From Blastopirellula marina (lineage in GTDB: Bacteria; Planctomycetota; Planctomycetia; Pirellulales; Pirellulaceae), in contig NZ_PUHY01000016.1 in assembly GCF_002967765.1 (NCBI RefSeq), forward strand, positions 62,001 through 126,000: DNA of 64,000 nucleotides. Direction: 5' to 3'. Under the pieces are notes generated by a model that was given only the letters and a program-made list of their open reading frames with translations, did not search any database and was not told the DNA's origin. Shown here piece after piece: positions 8,386 to 18,280 of the stretch (the first letter of the stretch is position 1; each line of letters opens with the position of its first letter). Position numbers and translations under genes: made by a program.

Positions 8386-9669
8386 CTACTTGGTGAAGCC
8401 GAACTCGGTTCCAGCGAGTTCCGCTGCCCCGGCCGTGACGACCTTAGCACCAACCGCAGGCCCTTTGCGAACGGCGGCCCAATCTCCATCTACCCAGGCA
8501 ACATCAATTCGTCGACGAACAAACTTCTGAGGTTCAATCTGTTCGTAAACCCATTGCCCACCATAGATGTCATGGATGACAGCTGCCCAAGGGACCGCAG
8601 TTTGTTTCTGCTCGCCCTTCAAAGGAACGTGCAAAGCCATCTTTTGTCCTGGCTGAAAACGTCCGTCAGGATTAGGCAAGAGGTAGTAAAGATCGACGGC
8701 GGCAGCCATAGGGGTTGCCGTGGGTGGAGAAACGATCGGCTTGACGAAAACATCTTCGTTGGAAGGGCGACCGCTGATCATCGAAACGCGTGCTTCCCTC
8801 TGCGAATCAATCTCTGCGAGGTCGCCCACATATACCGGTACCTTCACCCACAGAACCTCGTCGTTCATCACCTCGAACAAAGGAGCTCCTGCGGCAACCA
8901 TTTCACCTGGCTGTGCCTGGACCGTCCGCAGAATGCCGTTGATCGGTGTCGGAATCGGAATCGACGACAGCGTCCCAGCTTCCTCATCGAGGACAACTCC
9001 CTCGACTTGCTTCTGTCTCTCCTGAGCGGCTATCAGGCCTTTCTCTGCGATCTCGAGCTGAGCTTTTGCTTCGTCGACTGCTCGCACCGTTCCAACCATG
9101 TCGTCCAGCAGTCGCTGCGCTCTCTGAAGCGCGATCTTCGCCGCATCAACCTGAACGGCAGCCTGCTGTACGACACCTTCGGCATCGATCTTGGATTGCG
9201 CGAGTGCGTTCTTTGCTTCGGCAAAGCGAATACGCTCGGCAGGCGTCAGGACGGCTCGCTCCGGCGAGAGTAAGGGAAAAATCGAAAGCACTGCCTGATC
9301 GCGGTCGACCTTCTTTCCGACTTCTAGTCTGGCTTGGTCGCTGGAACTCTTCAGCGTACCGGCGAGAGGAGACGAAACGATGATCGATGCGTCCGTCGGA
9401 AGCATCAAGTCCGCTCCATATGGTCGGGTGCGGAACATCTCGCGTTCTTCTACTGCTTCGCTATCCAGTCCTAGCCGACGAACGGCATCTTCTGTTAGCT
9501 CAACAATGTTCAGGTCTGACTCAGATACTTTATGGGTCGTCTTAGAAGGGGCCCCTCCGTGACCATCGCTTTTCGGAGCCGCACGGTTGCAAGCCGAGAC
9601 CGATAGCAGGCACCCAATCAAGATCATTGTGTAGGTAAGCAGCGGGAGCGTGTGAGATTCTTGAGACAT
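8386..9669 (-). CDS. RND efflux membrane fusion protein (CusB/CzcB type)
   Basis: A 427-residue periplasmic adaptor with a lipoprotein signal (lipobox VSAC, Cys27). It contains a barrel-sandwich half motif (SPLAGTLKSS), a long alpha-helical hairpin rich in Ala/Glu/Gln (AQSKIDAEGVVQQAAVQVDA), the second lipoyl half (TPINGILRTV) and a beta-barrel with membrane-proximal domain at the end. Such proteins bridge the RND permease and the TolC-like channel. It lies 12 bases downstream of the sensor kinase gene, and the pump gene follows about 70 bases later, so all belong to one transcription unit. No His-rich metal-binding extension is visible, unlike CzcB. Confidence 0.9.
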   Translation of the reverse strand: MSQESHTLPLLTYTMILIGCLLSVSACNRAAPKSDGHGGAPSKTTHKVSESDLNIVELTEDAVRRLGLDSEAVEEREMFRTRPYGADLMLPTDASIIVSSPLAGTLKSSSDQARLEVGKKVDRDQAVLSIFPLLSPERAVLTPAERIRFAEAKNALAQSKIDAEGVVQQAAVQVDAAKIALQRAQRLLDDMVGTVRAVDEAKAQLEIAEKGLIAAQERQKQVEGVVLDEEAGTLSSIPIPTPINGILRTVQAQPGEMVAAGAPLFEVMNDEVLWVKVPVYVGDLAEIDSQREARVSMISGRPSNEDVFVKPIVSPPTATPMAAAVDLYYLLPNPDGRFQPGQKMALHVPLKGEQKQTAVPWAAVIHDIYGGQWVYEQIEPQKFVRRRIDVAWVDGDWAAVRKGPAVGAKVVTAGAAELAGTEFGFTK

Positions 9670-9680
9670 TTCAATTTGCC

Positions 9681-11156
9681 TTACGAGCCACTCGCATGGA
9701 CATGAGAATTCGAGGTGTGCGTGTTGTTTGTGTCAATGGCGTTCTTGAGGGGTACTTCAGGTCGAATAGACGTGTCACGTTTAGGCAGTGTGACAACTAC
9801 CTGGGTACCATTTCCTTCTTCACTTTCGATCTCGATCGTTCCGCCGTGTGAAGTCACAATCGACTTGGCGATCGAAAGGCCCAGGCCAGAGCCGCCAATT
9901 GCCCGGTTTCGGGATGGATCCACCCGATAGAATCGCTCAAAGACACGAGTCAGATGCTGCGGAGCAATCCCGGCACCATGATCTCTTACCATGACTCGAA
10001 CATGTTCCTCATTGATTTCCGATTCGATTTCGACCGTTGACCCAAGCGGAGAATACTTGATCGCATTCTCGATGATATTGAAGAATACCTGACTCAACCG
10101 AATATCATTTCCAGCGACCGCCGCATTACAATTGCATTGGGCCTGCAGAATCACTTGACGCGAATCTGCGAGTAGGCTGAGCGATTCAGCAACATCGAGA
10201 AGAACTGGATCTATCTCGACCATATCGATAAGAACCGCATCCAATCCGGCATCCTGTCGACTGAGCAGCAGTAGTTGATCGGCCAACGTTCCCAGGCGTG
10301 TGGCTTCGTCGACAACAACCCGTAGCGTTGCCTGGTATTCTTCTTCGCTTCTCGATTTGCGAAGGGCGGACTCTGCTTCCGAACGCAGAATTGCCAGCGG
10401 CGTTCGTAGCTCGTGCGAAGCATCCGCCGTGAATCGCCGGATCTCGGTGACGGCATCTTCCAGGCGTTCAATCAGTCGATTGAGTGTTTCGGCCAAGTGC
10501 CCCAGTTCGTCGTGAGGGTTCGATACTTCAATTCGCCGATCGAGCTGCGAGATCGTGATCGAGTTCGCGACGCCAACAATGTGTTCGACCGGTGCAAGAA
10601 CCCGTGCCGCCAGGAAGTAACCACCCATCAAGGCGAGCAGCAAGCTTAATGGCAACAAGATAACGATCAACTTCAGCAAGGTCCAAGCATCGGCTAAAAG
10701 TGGGTCGAGTGGCGTGAGTGCCCGCACCTCCAACTCGCCGCTAGGCCCATTCGAGGAGCGACTGGCAACGCGGTAGTAACGATCGGCTTCCACGTAAATG
10801 GTCTCGAACGACGCGGAGTATTTCTTCTGTGTTGTCTGCATCAACGCATCGGATATCTCTGGAGTTACATCGGAACTGGCAAATAAGACGGGGTGCTGCT
10901 GATCGAAAACGATGAAGTCAAATGTCTGATGAGCACCGAAGCGTGCCTGTAAGCTGGAATCGAGTTCTGTTCGGTTTTGAGCGATCTGAACCTCCAGCAG
11001 AAGTTCCTGTAGCTCTTCCTCTAACTCGCCATCCATGCGTGAAAGGAGTTGCTGGTAGCTCAAGGGAACAAGCAGCCCGCAGAAGACAATCAGAATGATA
11101 GCCAATGCAGCGGCGTACCAGAACGTTAGTCGCCAGCGAATCGATAGCCTCAGCAT
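9681..11156 (-). CDS. Sensor histidine kinase of the efflux locus (CusS-like)
   Basis: The chosen ATG (MLRLSIRWRL) overlaps the last bases of the response regulator gene, giving about 491 residues. A longer frame begins inside that gene and is unlikely. It has TM1 near residues 12-32, a periplasmic sensor of about 135 residues, TM2 (LLKLIVILLPLSLLLALMGG), a HAMP linker (APVEHIVGVANSI), the H-box ASHELRTPL with the phospho-accepting His, and the N, G1 and G2 boxes (NIIENAIKYS, DHGAGI, GSGLGLSI). The C-terminal tail is His-containing (NTHTSNSHVHASGS). Together with the preceding regulator it presumably senses metal in the periplasm and switches on the pump. Confidence 0.92.
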   Translation of the reverse strand: MLRLSIRWRLTFWYAAALAIILIVFCGLLVPLSYQQLLSRMDGELEEELQELLLEVQIAQNRTELDSSLQARFGAHQTFDFIVFDQQHPVLFASSDVTPEISDALMQTTQKKYSASFETIYVEADRYYRVASRSSNGPSGELEVRALTPLDPLLADAWTLLKLIVILLPLSLLLALMGGYFLAARVLAPVEHIVGVANSITISQLDRRIEVSNPHDELGHLAETLNRLIERLEDAVTEIRRFTADASHELRTPLAILRSEAESALRKSRSEEEYQATLRVVVDEATRLGTLADQLLLLSRQDAGLDAVLIDMVEIDPVLLDVAESLSLLADSRQVILQAQCNCNAAVAGNDIRLSQVFFNIIENAIKYSPLGSTVEIESEINEEHVRVMVRDHGAGIAPQHLTRVFERFYRVDPSRNRAIGGSGLGLSIAKSIVTSHGGTIEIESEEGNGTQVVVTLPKRDTSIRPEVPLKNAIDTNNTHTSNSHVHASGS

Positions 11157-11833
11157 GGCACGTCTCCCAGCACATAGCCTTGGCCACGAACCGTATGAAG
11201 AATCGGCGACTGGCCATTCGCCTCGAGTTCCTTGCGAAGGTGATTGATATGCACCTGAATGACGTTGGTCCAAGTCGTGGTCGGCTCGTTCCAGACGTCG
11301 CGGGCTAGCATTTCCCGAGTGACGACCTGATCCCCGTGCTTCATCAGGTAGATCAGGATTTCGAGTTGCCGATTTTGCAGATTTAGAGGGACACCACTAC
11401 GCTGGGCCCGACGATTGATCAAGTCGACCGTGATTGGACCGAAGGCCAGTTGGGTTGAATCTAGGCGTGTTCCCCGTCGCAGGATCACACGAATACGTGC
11501 CAGCAGTTCATCCCAAGCGAATGGCTTCACTAGGTAGTCGTCTGCCCCAGCATCGAGGCCCACGACACGATCTTCCACAGCATCTCGTGCCGTCAGAACC
11601 AATACGGGGGTGGCATCGTCCTTGTCACGAAGTCGCGTCATCCAATCGATTCCGCTTCCGTCCGGCAACATCAAGTCTAATAGAACCAGGTCAACCTCTT
11701 CTGAAAGGTTCCTTGTTGCTTCTGAAAGCGTTTCCGCCTGGAGAGTGGCGTAGCCTGATTCCTGCAGCGTGCGCACGATGCTAGTCAAAAGGCGTGGCTC
11801 GTCTTCAACGACTAAGATCAAGGACATAGGCAA
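11150..11833 (-). CDS. OmpR/PhoB-family response regulator (CusR/CopR-like)
   Basis: A 227-residue two-domain regulator. The receiver domain has the acidic pocket EDE (10-12), the phospho-acceptor in LVLLDLMLPDGSG (Asp53), and the conserved Thr and Lys in LTARD and LVKPF. The C-terminal winged helix has the recognition region TNVIQVHINHLRKEL and ends HTVRGQGYVLGD, as in CopR/CusR. A start at the second Met (MSLILVV) is equally possible. It is first in the operon and overlaps the kinase gene by 7 bases, which suggests translational coupling. Its likely targets are its own promoter and the efflux genes behind it. Confidence 0.92.
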   Translation of the reverse strand: MPMSLILVVEDEPRLLTSIVRTLQESGYATLQAETLSEATRNLSEEVDLVLLDLMLPDGSGIDWMTRLRDKDDATPVLVLTARDAVEDRVVGLDAGADDYLVKPFAWDELLARIRVILRRGTRLDSTQLAFGPITVDLINRRAQRSGVPLNLQNRQLEILIYLMKHGDQVVTREMLARDVWNEPTTTWTNVIQVHINHLRKELEANGQSPILHTVRGQGYVLGDVPC

Positions 11834-12224
11834 CTAACACGGCAGGACAATGAAGCAACAGTTTTTTTCGCCACCTGTTGATCATATCCTGCAGAAAGGC
11901 GTAGTCGCGGTAAATTAACTCGAATTAAAAGTAGCGAACAGGAGATCTCGCCAGTTAAACGTTAACAGCAGGACGCCCAGAGCGGGCACTCTCGGACTTT
12001 TGCGTTAACTTGTTTGTAGGAGGAGAACCCACTTCAATCAAAGGCTCCCCGTGCTGAGCGTTCGTCGTTATTAGTCGGGCAAATAGCTAATGCTGCGTGA
12101 ACTTCTTCGGACTGTTCGCGTAGCGATACGGTGGCAGCACTCGCTTGGCAACGCTATTATCTATTTCTTGACCACGCTGCTGTCGATCGTTGACTAAGGC
12201 CCACGATCTTATCGAACACCATCT
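11834..12224. promoter_or_regulatory. Intergenic region upstream of the efflux operon
   Basis: There is no gene in these 390 bases. The part next to 11834 must carry the promoter and leader of the response-regulator-led operon. The other end holds the 3' end of the operon ending at 12225. Around 11955-11970 the sequence gttaaacgttaac is an inverted repeat that could be an operator, but no consensus promoter could be fixed by eye. Confidence 0.4.
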
Positions 12225-12803
12225 CTAACGTTCCGATATCAATTCATTGCCGATCGCTTGAAAATCCGATATGTGTTCGTTGTAGAAGCATATAGCACCG
12301 CTTTCAGGGCGGAAAAATAATGGAGTTACCAGCACTTTTTGACTTGCCGAGTGATCAAGGTTGGAAAATGCGTGGGCTAACTCCGCGGAGACTGCCAATA
12401 GTCTTTGTTTTGCAAGCTCAGTTAGACGTTGTTTTCGTGCAACTCGCATAATTAGCGAGTCAGAGCTCAAGCTTTCGTGTTGACTGAATTCATGTCTAAC
12501 ACGCATCAACTCGCCCAGAGGCAAAAAGCATGAATGCCCTACGACGATGATATCCAATTGATGACATTCCTTTACGGAAGCACGGATCTCTAGAACCATG
12601 TTCTGTGACGATCCAAAGCTATCCGCCGGGAATCTCGCTACTGGATCGCCAAACTGTGATGCTGCCCTATTTAGCAAAGAATCAACGCACTGATCTTGGT
12701 CGCTTATCCACAATGTGGAATGGCTTGGTGCGACACAATCTTGTGACGACTCATTCGAAGGATGATCGTCCATCCAATCGAAATATCCGTTTGACGACAC
12801 CAT
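12225..12803 (-). CDS. Degenerate beta-carbonic-anhydrase-like protein
   Basis: A 192-residue soluble protein, last in the dab-cys operon, about 55 bases after cysN. Its middle follows the beta-carbonic anhydrase layout: LWISDQDQ where the family has CSDSR, then GDPVARFPADSFG where it has the G-x-x-F-x-x-R-N-A-G stretch, then a helix, and DIIVVGHSCFLPLG where the family has GHSxCG. The zinc Cys and the catalytic Asp/Arg pair of the first motif are missing, and the last motif is rearranged, so enzyme activity is doubtful. The family assignment is my inference from motif order. Its position behind dabA fits a regulatory or scaffolding role in bicarbonate handling. Confidence 0.5.
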   Translation of the reverse strand: MVSSNGYFDWMDDHPSNESSQDCVAPSHSTLWISDQDQCVDSLLNRAASQFGDPVARFPADSFGSSQNMVLEIRASVKECHQLDIIVVGHSCFLPLGELMRVRHEFSQHESLSSDSLIMRVARKQRLTELAKQRLLAVSAELAHAFSNLDHSASQKVLVTPLFFRPESGAICFYNEHISDFQAIGNELISER

Positions 12804-12859
12804 GACTTAAAGTTCCCTAATCGACTCGAAAGACTAATCACACGAAGGCCAATAGCACT

Positions 12860-14758
12860 CTATTTCCACACTCTGTTAGCGATCTCGTCAATTACATGGT
12901 GAAGCGATTCCGCTCCACACGAAACAGCCGTGAATCCTCTTAAAGGACATTTATCTTTCTCATGGTTTGACGGCTGGGGCACCTCTCCAGCAGACAGTCT
13001 CTCCGTGATCGGAATCACTTTCGAATCAGTTTTCGACAAATCTGTTTCAATGATCATGTATTTTTCACCATCAAGCATTTGTAGAGCGTTCTCGTTCCTT
13101 CGTAGGTCTGCCATTTCGACGGGAACGAGACTGATAATTCCGAACTGATTGAGAACGTGTGCAACCTGAAGGTTGCGTACGAGTCGCTTCCTTCCTTCTA
13201 AGCTCGAAAACCCGAATGCTTCGGCGATCCCCTCACCAATCAAAGATTCATCCACCACCACCACATGAAACCCAACATTGGCTAAGTCAGTCGCAAGCTT
13301 TTGGGCGATATCCACGTGTGCCTGGCCGTCATCTCCTGAGACAAGTACCGTAACTGAATCGTGCTCCAGACGAGCACCTTGAGAACCCAACGGGATGTTC
13401 CTCGAAGAACTTCCAGAGTGAACACTACTTTCATTACCACTGCCAATTTTCTGTTTGGCTTCTTCTGGAGGTAAAATAATTCCCGCTGCGACGGTCTCAT
13501 ACGAGACCTTATCCACGAGAATAAATGCTCCGGTGTCGCGTGTGACGCTGTAATGATCGTGCACGATTGGTTCGTGAAGCATGATGCGGCATCGCCCGAT
13601 TTCGTTGAGACGGAGCGAAGTCGCCTGTTCGTCGCTGCCCGTTTCGATATCAATCACAGATTCAACCGATTCGACCTCCGCCATCGTCTTTTTGGTGACG
13701 CACCTCAGAATATATGTTCTTCCCACATCGAGTTCGTCTCTTGACATCCAAACAAGCATGGCGACGACGTTCTGACTTACGTGAGATTCATTGTCTGGCG
13801 ATACAATCCAATCACCTCTCGCAAGATCAATCTCATCTTCCAGCGTGATTGTCACCGCCTGTCCAGTGCATCCTGACAGTTTTTCTCCCTCCATGGTGAC
13901 GATTGAACGAATCGCAGATCGTGTCCCCTGCGGCAGAACCATGATTGGATCGTTAACGCAAATAGAGCCAGATACAATGGTTCCGCTAACTCCACGAAAA
14001 TCAGAATTAGGGCGAACGACACGCTGTATTGGGAATCTAAAATGGTCTCCTTGGTCGCATTGAGAATCGGGAGCAGACTCCAATGCCTCTAGCAAAGTAG
14101 GACCCTCATACCAAGACATTTCCGAACTTCGATGACAGACATTGTCGCCACGTAGGCCGGATAAGGGGATCGCGATTGTTTCTACCTCATCCAGCGTCCT
14201 CGAAAATTCTTCGAAGGAATGAGCAATGGCCTCATAGACTCGCTGCTTCTCGTCTATCAAATCCATCTTGTTGATGGCCAGGATAAATCGTTTGATTCCA
14301 AGCAACGAAGCAATAATAGCATGACGCTTTGTTTGCTGAACGATCCCGTTCCTGGCATCGACTAAGATCAAGGCAACATCGGATCGCGAGGCAGCTGTGA
14401 CCATGTTTCTAGTATACTGCTCGTGTCCTGGACTATCGGCGATAATGACTTTCCGTCGCGGTGACCGAACATATCGATAAGCAACGTCGATGGTAATCCC
14501 TTGAGCTCTTTCGTCCTCAAGGCCATCGACAAGTAGCGCAGGATCAATGAGCAGCTCGGTCGTCCCGTGACGTTTAGTTTCAAGCTGCAACGACTGCAGT
14601 TGATCTTCGTAAACCGCGCCTGTCTCGAGCAATAGCCGCCCGATCAGCGTGCTCTTTCCATCATCAACGCTTCCGCAAGTTAGTAGCCGAAGAATCCCCG
14701 AAGGCGGATTGTCATGCCGAAGATCGATATCAGCAGCTCTCGTTTTGTGCGTGATCAT
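12860..14758 (-). CDS. cysN: Sulfate adenylyltransferase subunit 1 fused to a degenerate APS kinase domain
   Basis: This 632-residue protein is the GTPase subunit that drives ATP sulfurylase (CysDN) to form adenosine 5'-phosphosulfate. The N-terminal G domain has P-loop GSVDDGKST, switch ITIDVAYRY, DSPGHEQY and NKMD, followed by EF-Tu-like barrels to about residue 430. The C-terminal domain aligns with APS kinase (CysC) in its order of elements: a Val-rich strand, FGFSSLEGRKRLVRNLQVAH, and a strand with LVPVEMADLRR. However, the CysC P-loop GxxGAGKST reads GDDGQAHVD, so ATP binding there should be lost. It overlaps the cysD stop by one base (TAATG), so translation is coupled. Confidence 0.93.
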   Translation of the reverse strand: MITHKTRAADIDLRHDNPPSGILRLLTCGSVDDGKSTLIGRLLLETGAVYEDQLQSLQLETKRHGTTELLIDPALLVDGLEDERAQGITIDVAYRYVRSPRRKVIIADSPGHEQYTRNMVTAASRSDVALILVDARNGIVQQTKRHAIIASLLGIKRFILAINKMDLIDEKQRVYEAIAHSFEEFSRTLDEVETIAIPLSGLRGDNVCHRSSEMSWYEGPTLLEALESAPDSQCDQGDHFRFPIQRVVRPNSDFRGVSGTIVSGSICVNDPIMVLPQGTRSAIRSIVTMEGEKLSGCTGQAVTITLEDEIDLARGDWIVSPDNESHVSQNVVAMLVWMSRDELDVGRTYILRCVTKKTMAEVESVESVIDIETGSDEQATSLRLNEIGRCRIMLHEPIVHDHYSVTRDTGAFILVDKVSYETVAAGIILPPEEAKQKIGSGNESSVHSGSSSRNIPLGSQGARLEHDSVTVLVSGDDGQAHVDIAQKLATDLANVGFHVVVVDESLIGEGIAEAFGFSSLEGRKRLVRNLQVAHVLNQFGIISLVPVEMADLRRNENALQMLDGEKYMIIETDLSKTDSKVIPITERLSAGEVPQPSNHEKDKCPLRGFTAVSCGAESLHHVIDEIANRVWK

Positions 14759-15699
14759 TAGAAATATCCTTGTCGCTTTTTACGTTCCATTGCGGCTTCT
14801 TCGTCTTTGTCAATCGCGCGGCCAGCACGTTCTGACAAACGTGTCGATCGCAGTTCCTGAACAATTTCCGATACGGTGCATGCGTTCGATTCAATGGCGC
14901 CTGTCACTGGGTAACATCCGAGTGTCCGAAATCGAACCTTCATTAATTCTGGTTTCTCTGCTCCGTTTAGCGGCATTCGATCGTCGTCTACCATGATCAA
15001 GTTGCCATCGCGATTAACGACTGGTCGATCCTTGGAAAAGTAAAGAGGTACAAGAGGAATATTTTCGAGAAGTATGTATTGCCATATTTCCTCCTCGGTC
15101 CAATCCGAAAGAGGAAATACTCGCATACTGTCACCGCGATGGACCCAGGTGTTATAAAGACGCCAAAGTTCTGGACGCTGGTTCCGTGGATCCCATCGAT
15201 GATGTTTGTCGCGAAAGGAAAAAATGCGTTCCTTTGCCCGTGAGCGTTCTTCTTCCCTCCGTCCTCCGCCGATTGCTGCGTCAAACCGATAACGTGAAAG
15301 AGCTGATTTCAACGGCTGCGTTCGCATCACATCCGTGTAGACATTACTGGGAAACTCGAACGGATTCACACCTCGATCGACTCCGTCCTGATTGATCTCC
15401 ACGAGAACTTCCATCCCAAGTTCTTCCCGAACATAGGTATCTCGAAATTCGATCATCTCCCGGAATTCCCACGTCGAGTCGATATGGAGCAGCGGGAACG
15501 GTGGCTTCTCAGGATAAAATGCCTTGCGAGCGAGATGCAGTAGAACGCTCGAGTCTTTTCCAATGGAATAAAGGAGTACAGGATTCTCGAAGCACTCGGC
15601 AACTTCTCGCAGAATGTAGATGCTCTCTTCTTCCAACATTCGCAGATGTTTGCATTCGAGATACCGCTCGTCTGCAGGGTCTATTTCTTGTCTAAGCAT
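14758..15699 (-). CDS. cysD: Sulfate adenylyltransferase subunit 2
   Basis: The catalytic subunit of ATP sulfurylase, a PAPS-reductase-like N-type ATP pyrophosphatase. The start at [10 protein letters not shown] is preferred because AGAGG stands about 10 bases upstream and the length (313) fits the family. A longer frame would overlap dabA. Visible motifs are the PP-loop [12 protein letters not shown], the family block [40 protein letters not shown], and the C-terminal [14 protein letters not shown]. It pairs with the coupled cysN product to activate sulfate. Its place behind dabA and dabB in one operon is unusual for a sulfate assimilation gene. Confidence 0.95.
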   Translation of the reverse strand: MLRQEIDPADERYLECKHLRMLEEESIYILREVAECFENPVLLYSIGKDSSVLLHLARKAFYPEKPPFPLLHIDSTWEFREMIEFRDTYVREELGMEVLVEINQDGVDRGVNPFEFPSNVYTDVMRTQPLKSALSRYRFDAAIGGGRREEERSRAKERIFSFRDKHHRWDPRNQRPELWRLYNTWVHRGDSMRVFPLSDWTEEEIWQYILLENIPLVPLYFSKDRPVVNRDGNLIMVDDDRMPLNGAEKPELMKVRFRTLGCYPVTGAIESNACTVSEIVQELRSTRLSERAGRAIDKDEEAAMERKKRQGYF

Positions 15700-15716
15700 C
15701 AGATTCGTCCTCTTTA

Positions 15717-18233
15717 TTAAATTTGCCGAGTTGTCTCGGATGATCGATTGAATTCGTAAGGCTGCCAATTCTCCGGTTCTCTGCAGAACGCTTTATCCTC
15801 CTCCAATGCCACTAGTGTGATCCATCCGTTAACTACCAGATCTCGTACCACCGAATGTTTCTCGATAATTGCCTCGATCCGATCTCGGGGTGCTTCGACA
15901 ATCACGATGAGTCTAAGCGGTTCGTGTTGCCATGAAGTCCCGTTATGAATGGATTGGATCGGTAACCCAGTTCTCAGATCCCCACCGTTCCCCTCAAGCA
16001 CTCCAAACTTACCGACGGCGTTATGAATTAGCTTGTCACCGCTTCCGTATTTTCGGTTGTCGACTGTCGAAGCAAAATATTGCAAGTTGATCCAACTGGT
16101 GACGATCATAGGTGCCGTCATGATTAGTTCGAGAATCTTGCCAGAAGGATCCTTTCCTGGCTCATAGCTGTGAAGAAATACGCGGCCTGTCAAATTCAGA
16201 GACTGAGTCCTGGCTCGCGGGGCGACGACGAATGCTGCATTACCAACCAAGCCCCAGTCGGGCCGGACATCTCCCCAGTTCCGACTCTTTGCTGCAAGAT
16301 TCTGGTGTCCCTCTGCGGGAAATCGTGAAACTCGTTGTGCGGCGCAACGCTCACTTGCGATCTTGCATCCCGATTCAAGCTCTCGGAAGTCCTCTCGGAA
16401 CTCGGATGGAATTGTGTCGAGTTCAGGTAGGACGATTTCTTCAGTTGTCGTATTGTGTACCGCAGGAACAAACCGAGTAGTTTTGGGAATAGATATGCCC
16501 CGCTTCACCAGCCCCGATCGTACGTCAGGGTCATTTAGCATCGAGGATGCAACTCGTGCGTTGGGCTCACCAGAATGCCCACCGCATGCGCCGCAATCAA
16601 GTCCGGCCTGAAAGAGATTGTTCTGGACATCCGAAGCATGACCACACACGACCACAAATCGTGCGAAGTGCTCACGCAGTCCTAGGTTTGTCAGAAACCC
16701 TTGACAGTACTCAACCTGCTGCTCAATGGTGAGTTCGTTTCGATGAATCCCACAGGTGTCCTGCTGCGAGAGAAGCCTAGGTTTTGCATCCAACAAGACT
16801 TCGCCAAAACGAGATTTTACCCACCCGAGCGAATCGGACAGTAACTTTCCGGCCGATAACCAACCGAGAGTTTCTACAAACGTCAAGCTTGATATTGGAC
16901 TAGACCGAAACAGTGTGAAGACATTGCTCCATTTCTCCTTCTCTCTTGCTTGCCGATTGCAATCGCTGCCGTGCGGGTTGGAGGCATCTGACTTCTCCCA
17001 CTCGACCTGAAAAGTTGGTTTGATGAGCACCGGGCAATGCGAACTTCCTATCGTGTCGTTTGGCGACACGTTCCGAAGGGGCATTCCAAAGAAACCTGCG
17101 AACCCGAATGTTTGAATGTGATTCGATGAACATTCCAATTGGCGACGAAGTGGTTCGGAACGGACATCAATACAAAAGACAAACTGGCCGAGAGATTCTT
17201 CCGCGCCGTCATTGGGCTCGTTCTGTCGCAAGATGTCGGATACAAGACCACCATGGAATTTCGTCTCGCATGCCACCTGAAGGATATGGCGAATGACATC
17301 CATCTTGCCCGACACAGCAATTTCTTCCAGCGACGCCTCACCATTCCAGATATCTTCGTGAAAACAGGTTGCGACACTGCGATCAGATGTTCGCCCTAAG
17401 AATACGTCATAGGCCAATCGTATTGCCAAGAGTTCCTGTAATTCAGCCGTAGATCGATTCTTCGCATGGGACGCCCAGCCTAGAATTGAGCTAAGTTGTG
17501 TAAGGCAGTAACCGAACCACAGATGCCTTGGCAGGGAAATTCTGGAGAGCATCTGTGTAATTGCCTGTTCTGCATCGTCCGGAAGATTTTCTACGAATAG
17601 ACGAAAACCGCGCATGCCGAGAAGGTCCATGCGGTAGCTGATGGAACTCAATTGCTTCCAAGCGGCGAAGACTGATCTATTTCGCCAAGGCATCCGCCAA
17701 ATCGATTCGGAATCATCGTGGTAGCCCGATAAACAGCGCGTGATATCATTAATTACCTGGTTGCTTCTCTCGCCTCCGTCGGATCGGTCTAGCATCTCTG
17801 CCATGGTCCACACTTTCCTTTGAGTGGGATTGTGTGGTTCGACATCACTACGTAGCCAATCGTTGACTTCATCGATCGATAAGTCGTCAACATAGTTTGA
17901 CGGATCGCGTTCGAGCTTGGAGTAGGCAAACACCACATCGTCGAGTGAAAGATGTCCGTTTCGCAGGCGTTGTCGGAAATAGCTCAATGGCGGCAGCAAA
18001 TCAACATCACAGACCGCCTTTAAGAGAGCGTTCGTTTCCAGTAGAGATTGCCCAGTAAAGCCAAGGAATGGATTTACCGCTACGAAGTCCTTCAGCGGCC
18101 AGGAGGGTGGCACAATTTCGCTGAGCCGCTGCATTATGCAGTCAAGTTCATGGAGACTATCGTGCGATACCTGCGGGTAAGTTGTCGACAACTTCTTACT
18201 TCTTTCGATTATGGATTTGAGGGCGATTACCAT
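15717..18233 (-). CDS. dabA: DabA, inorganic carbon transporter subunit (DUF2309/UPF0753)
   Basis: This 838-residue protein is the cytoplasmic, beta-carbonic-anhydrase-like subunit of the DAB inorganic carbon accumulator, which couples CO2 hydration to an ion gradient through the membrane partner DabB. The zinc-site residues are present: Cys354 and Asp356 in FCIDVRSE, His532 in VCGHASD and Cys547 in GLDCGACGG, with the same 15-residue spacing as in characterised DabA. The N-terminal [18 protein letters not shown] is a family hallmark. The gene follows dabB after 47 bases and precedes cysD by 17 bases. All critical residues are intact, so it is probably functional. Confidence 0.93.
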   Translation of the reverse strand: MVIALKSIIERSKKLSTTYPQVSHDSLHELDCIMQRLSEIVPPSWPLKDFVAVNPFLGFTGQSLLETNALLKAVCDVDLLPPLSYFRQRLRNGHLSLDDVVFAYSKLERDPSNYVDDLSIDEVNDWLRSDVEPHNPTQRKVWTMAEMLDRSDGGERSNQVINDITRCLSGYHDDSESIWRMPWRNRSVFAAWKQLSSISYRMDLLGMRGFRLFVENLPDDAEQAITQMLSRISLPRHLWFGYCLTQLSSILGWASHAKNRSTAELQELLAIRLAYDVFLGRTSDRSVATCFHEDIWNGEASLEEIAVSGKMDVIRHILQVACETKFHGGLVSDILRQNEPNDGAEESLGQFVFCIDVRSEPLRRQLECSSNHIQTFGFAGFFGMPLRNVSPNDTIGSSHCPVLIKPTFQVEWEKSDASNPHGSDCNRQAREKEKWSNVFTLFRSSPISSLTFVETLGWLSAGKLLSDSLGWVKSRFGEVLLDAKPRLLSQQDTCGIHRNELTIEQQVEYCQGFLTNLGLREHFARFVVVCGHASDVQNNLFQAGLDCGACGGHSGEPNARVASSMLNDPDVRSGLVKRGISIPKTTRFVPAVHNTTTEEIVLPELDTIPSEFREDFRELESGCKIASERCAAQRVSRFPAEGHQNLAAKSRNWGDVRPDWGLVGNAAFVVAPRARTQSLNLTGRVFLHSYEPGKDPSGKILELIMTAPMIVTSWINLQYFASTVDNRKYGSGDKLIHNAVGKFGVLEGNGGDLRTGLPIQSIHNGTSWQHEPLRLIVIVEAPRDRIEAIIEKHSVVRDLVVNGWITLVALEEDKAFCREPENWQPYEFNRSSETTRQI

Positions 18234-18280
18234 CGTCTATGTTCTCCAGAAAATGCCGAGTATCGTGGTGAGTTTTAAGC

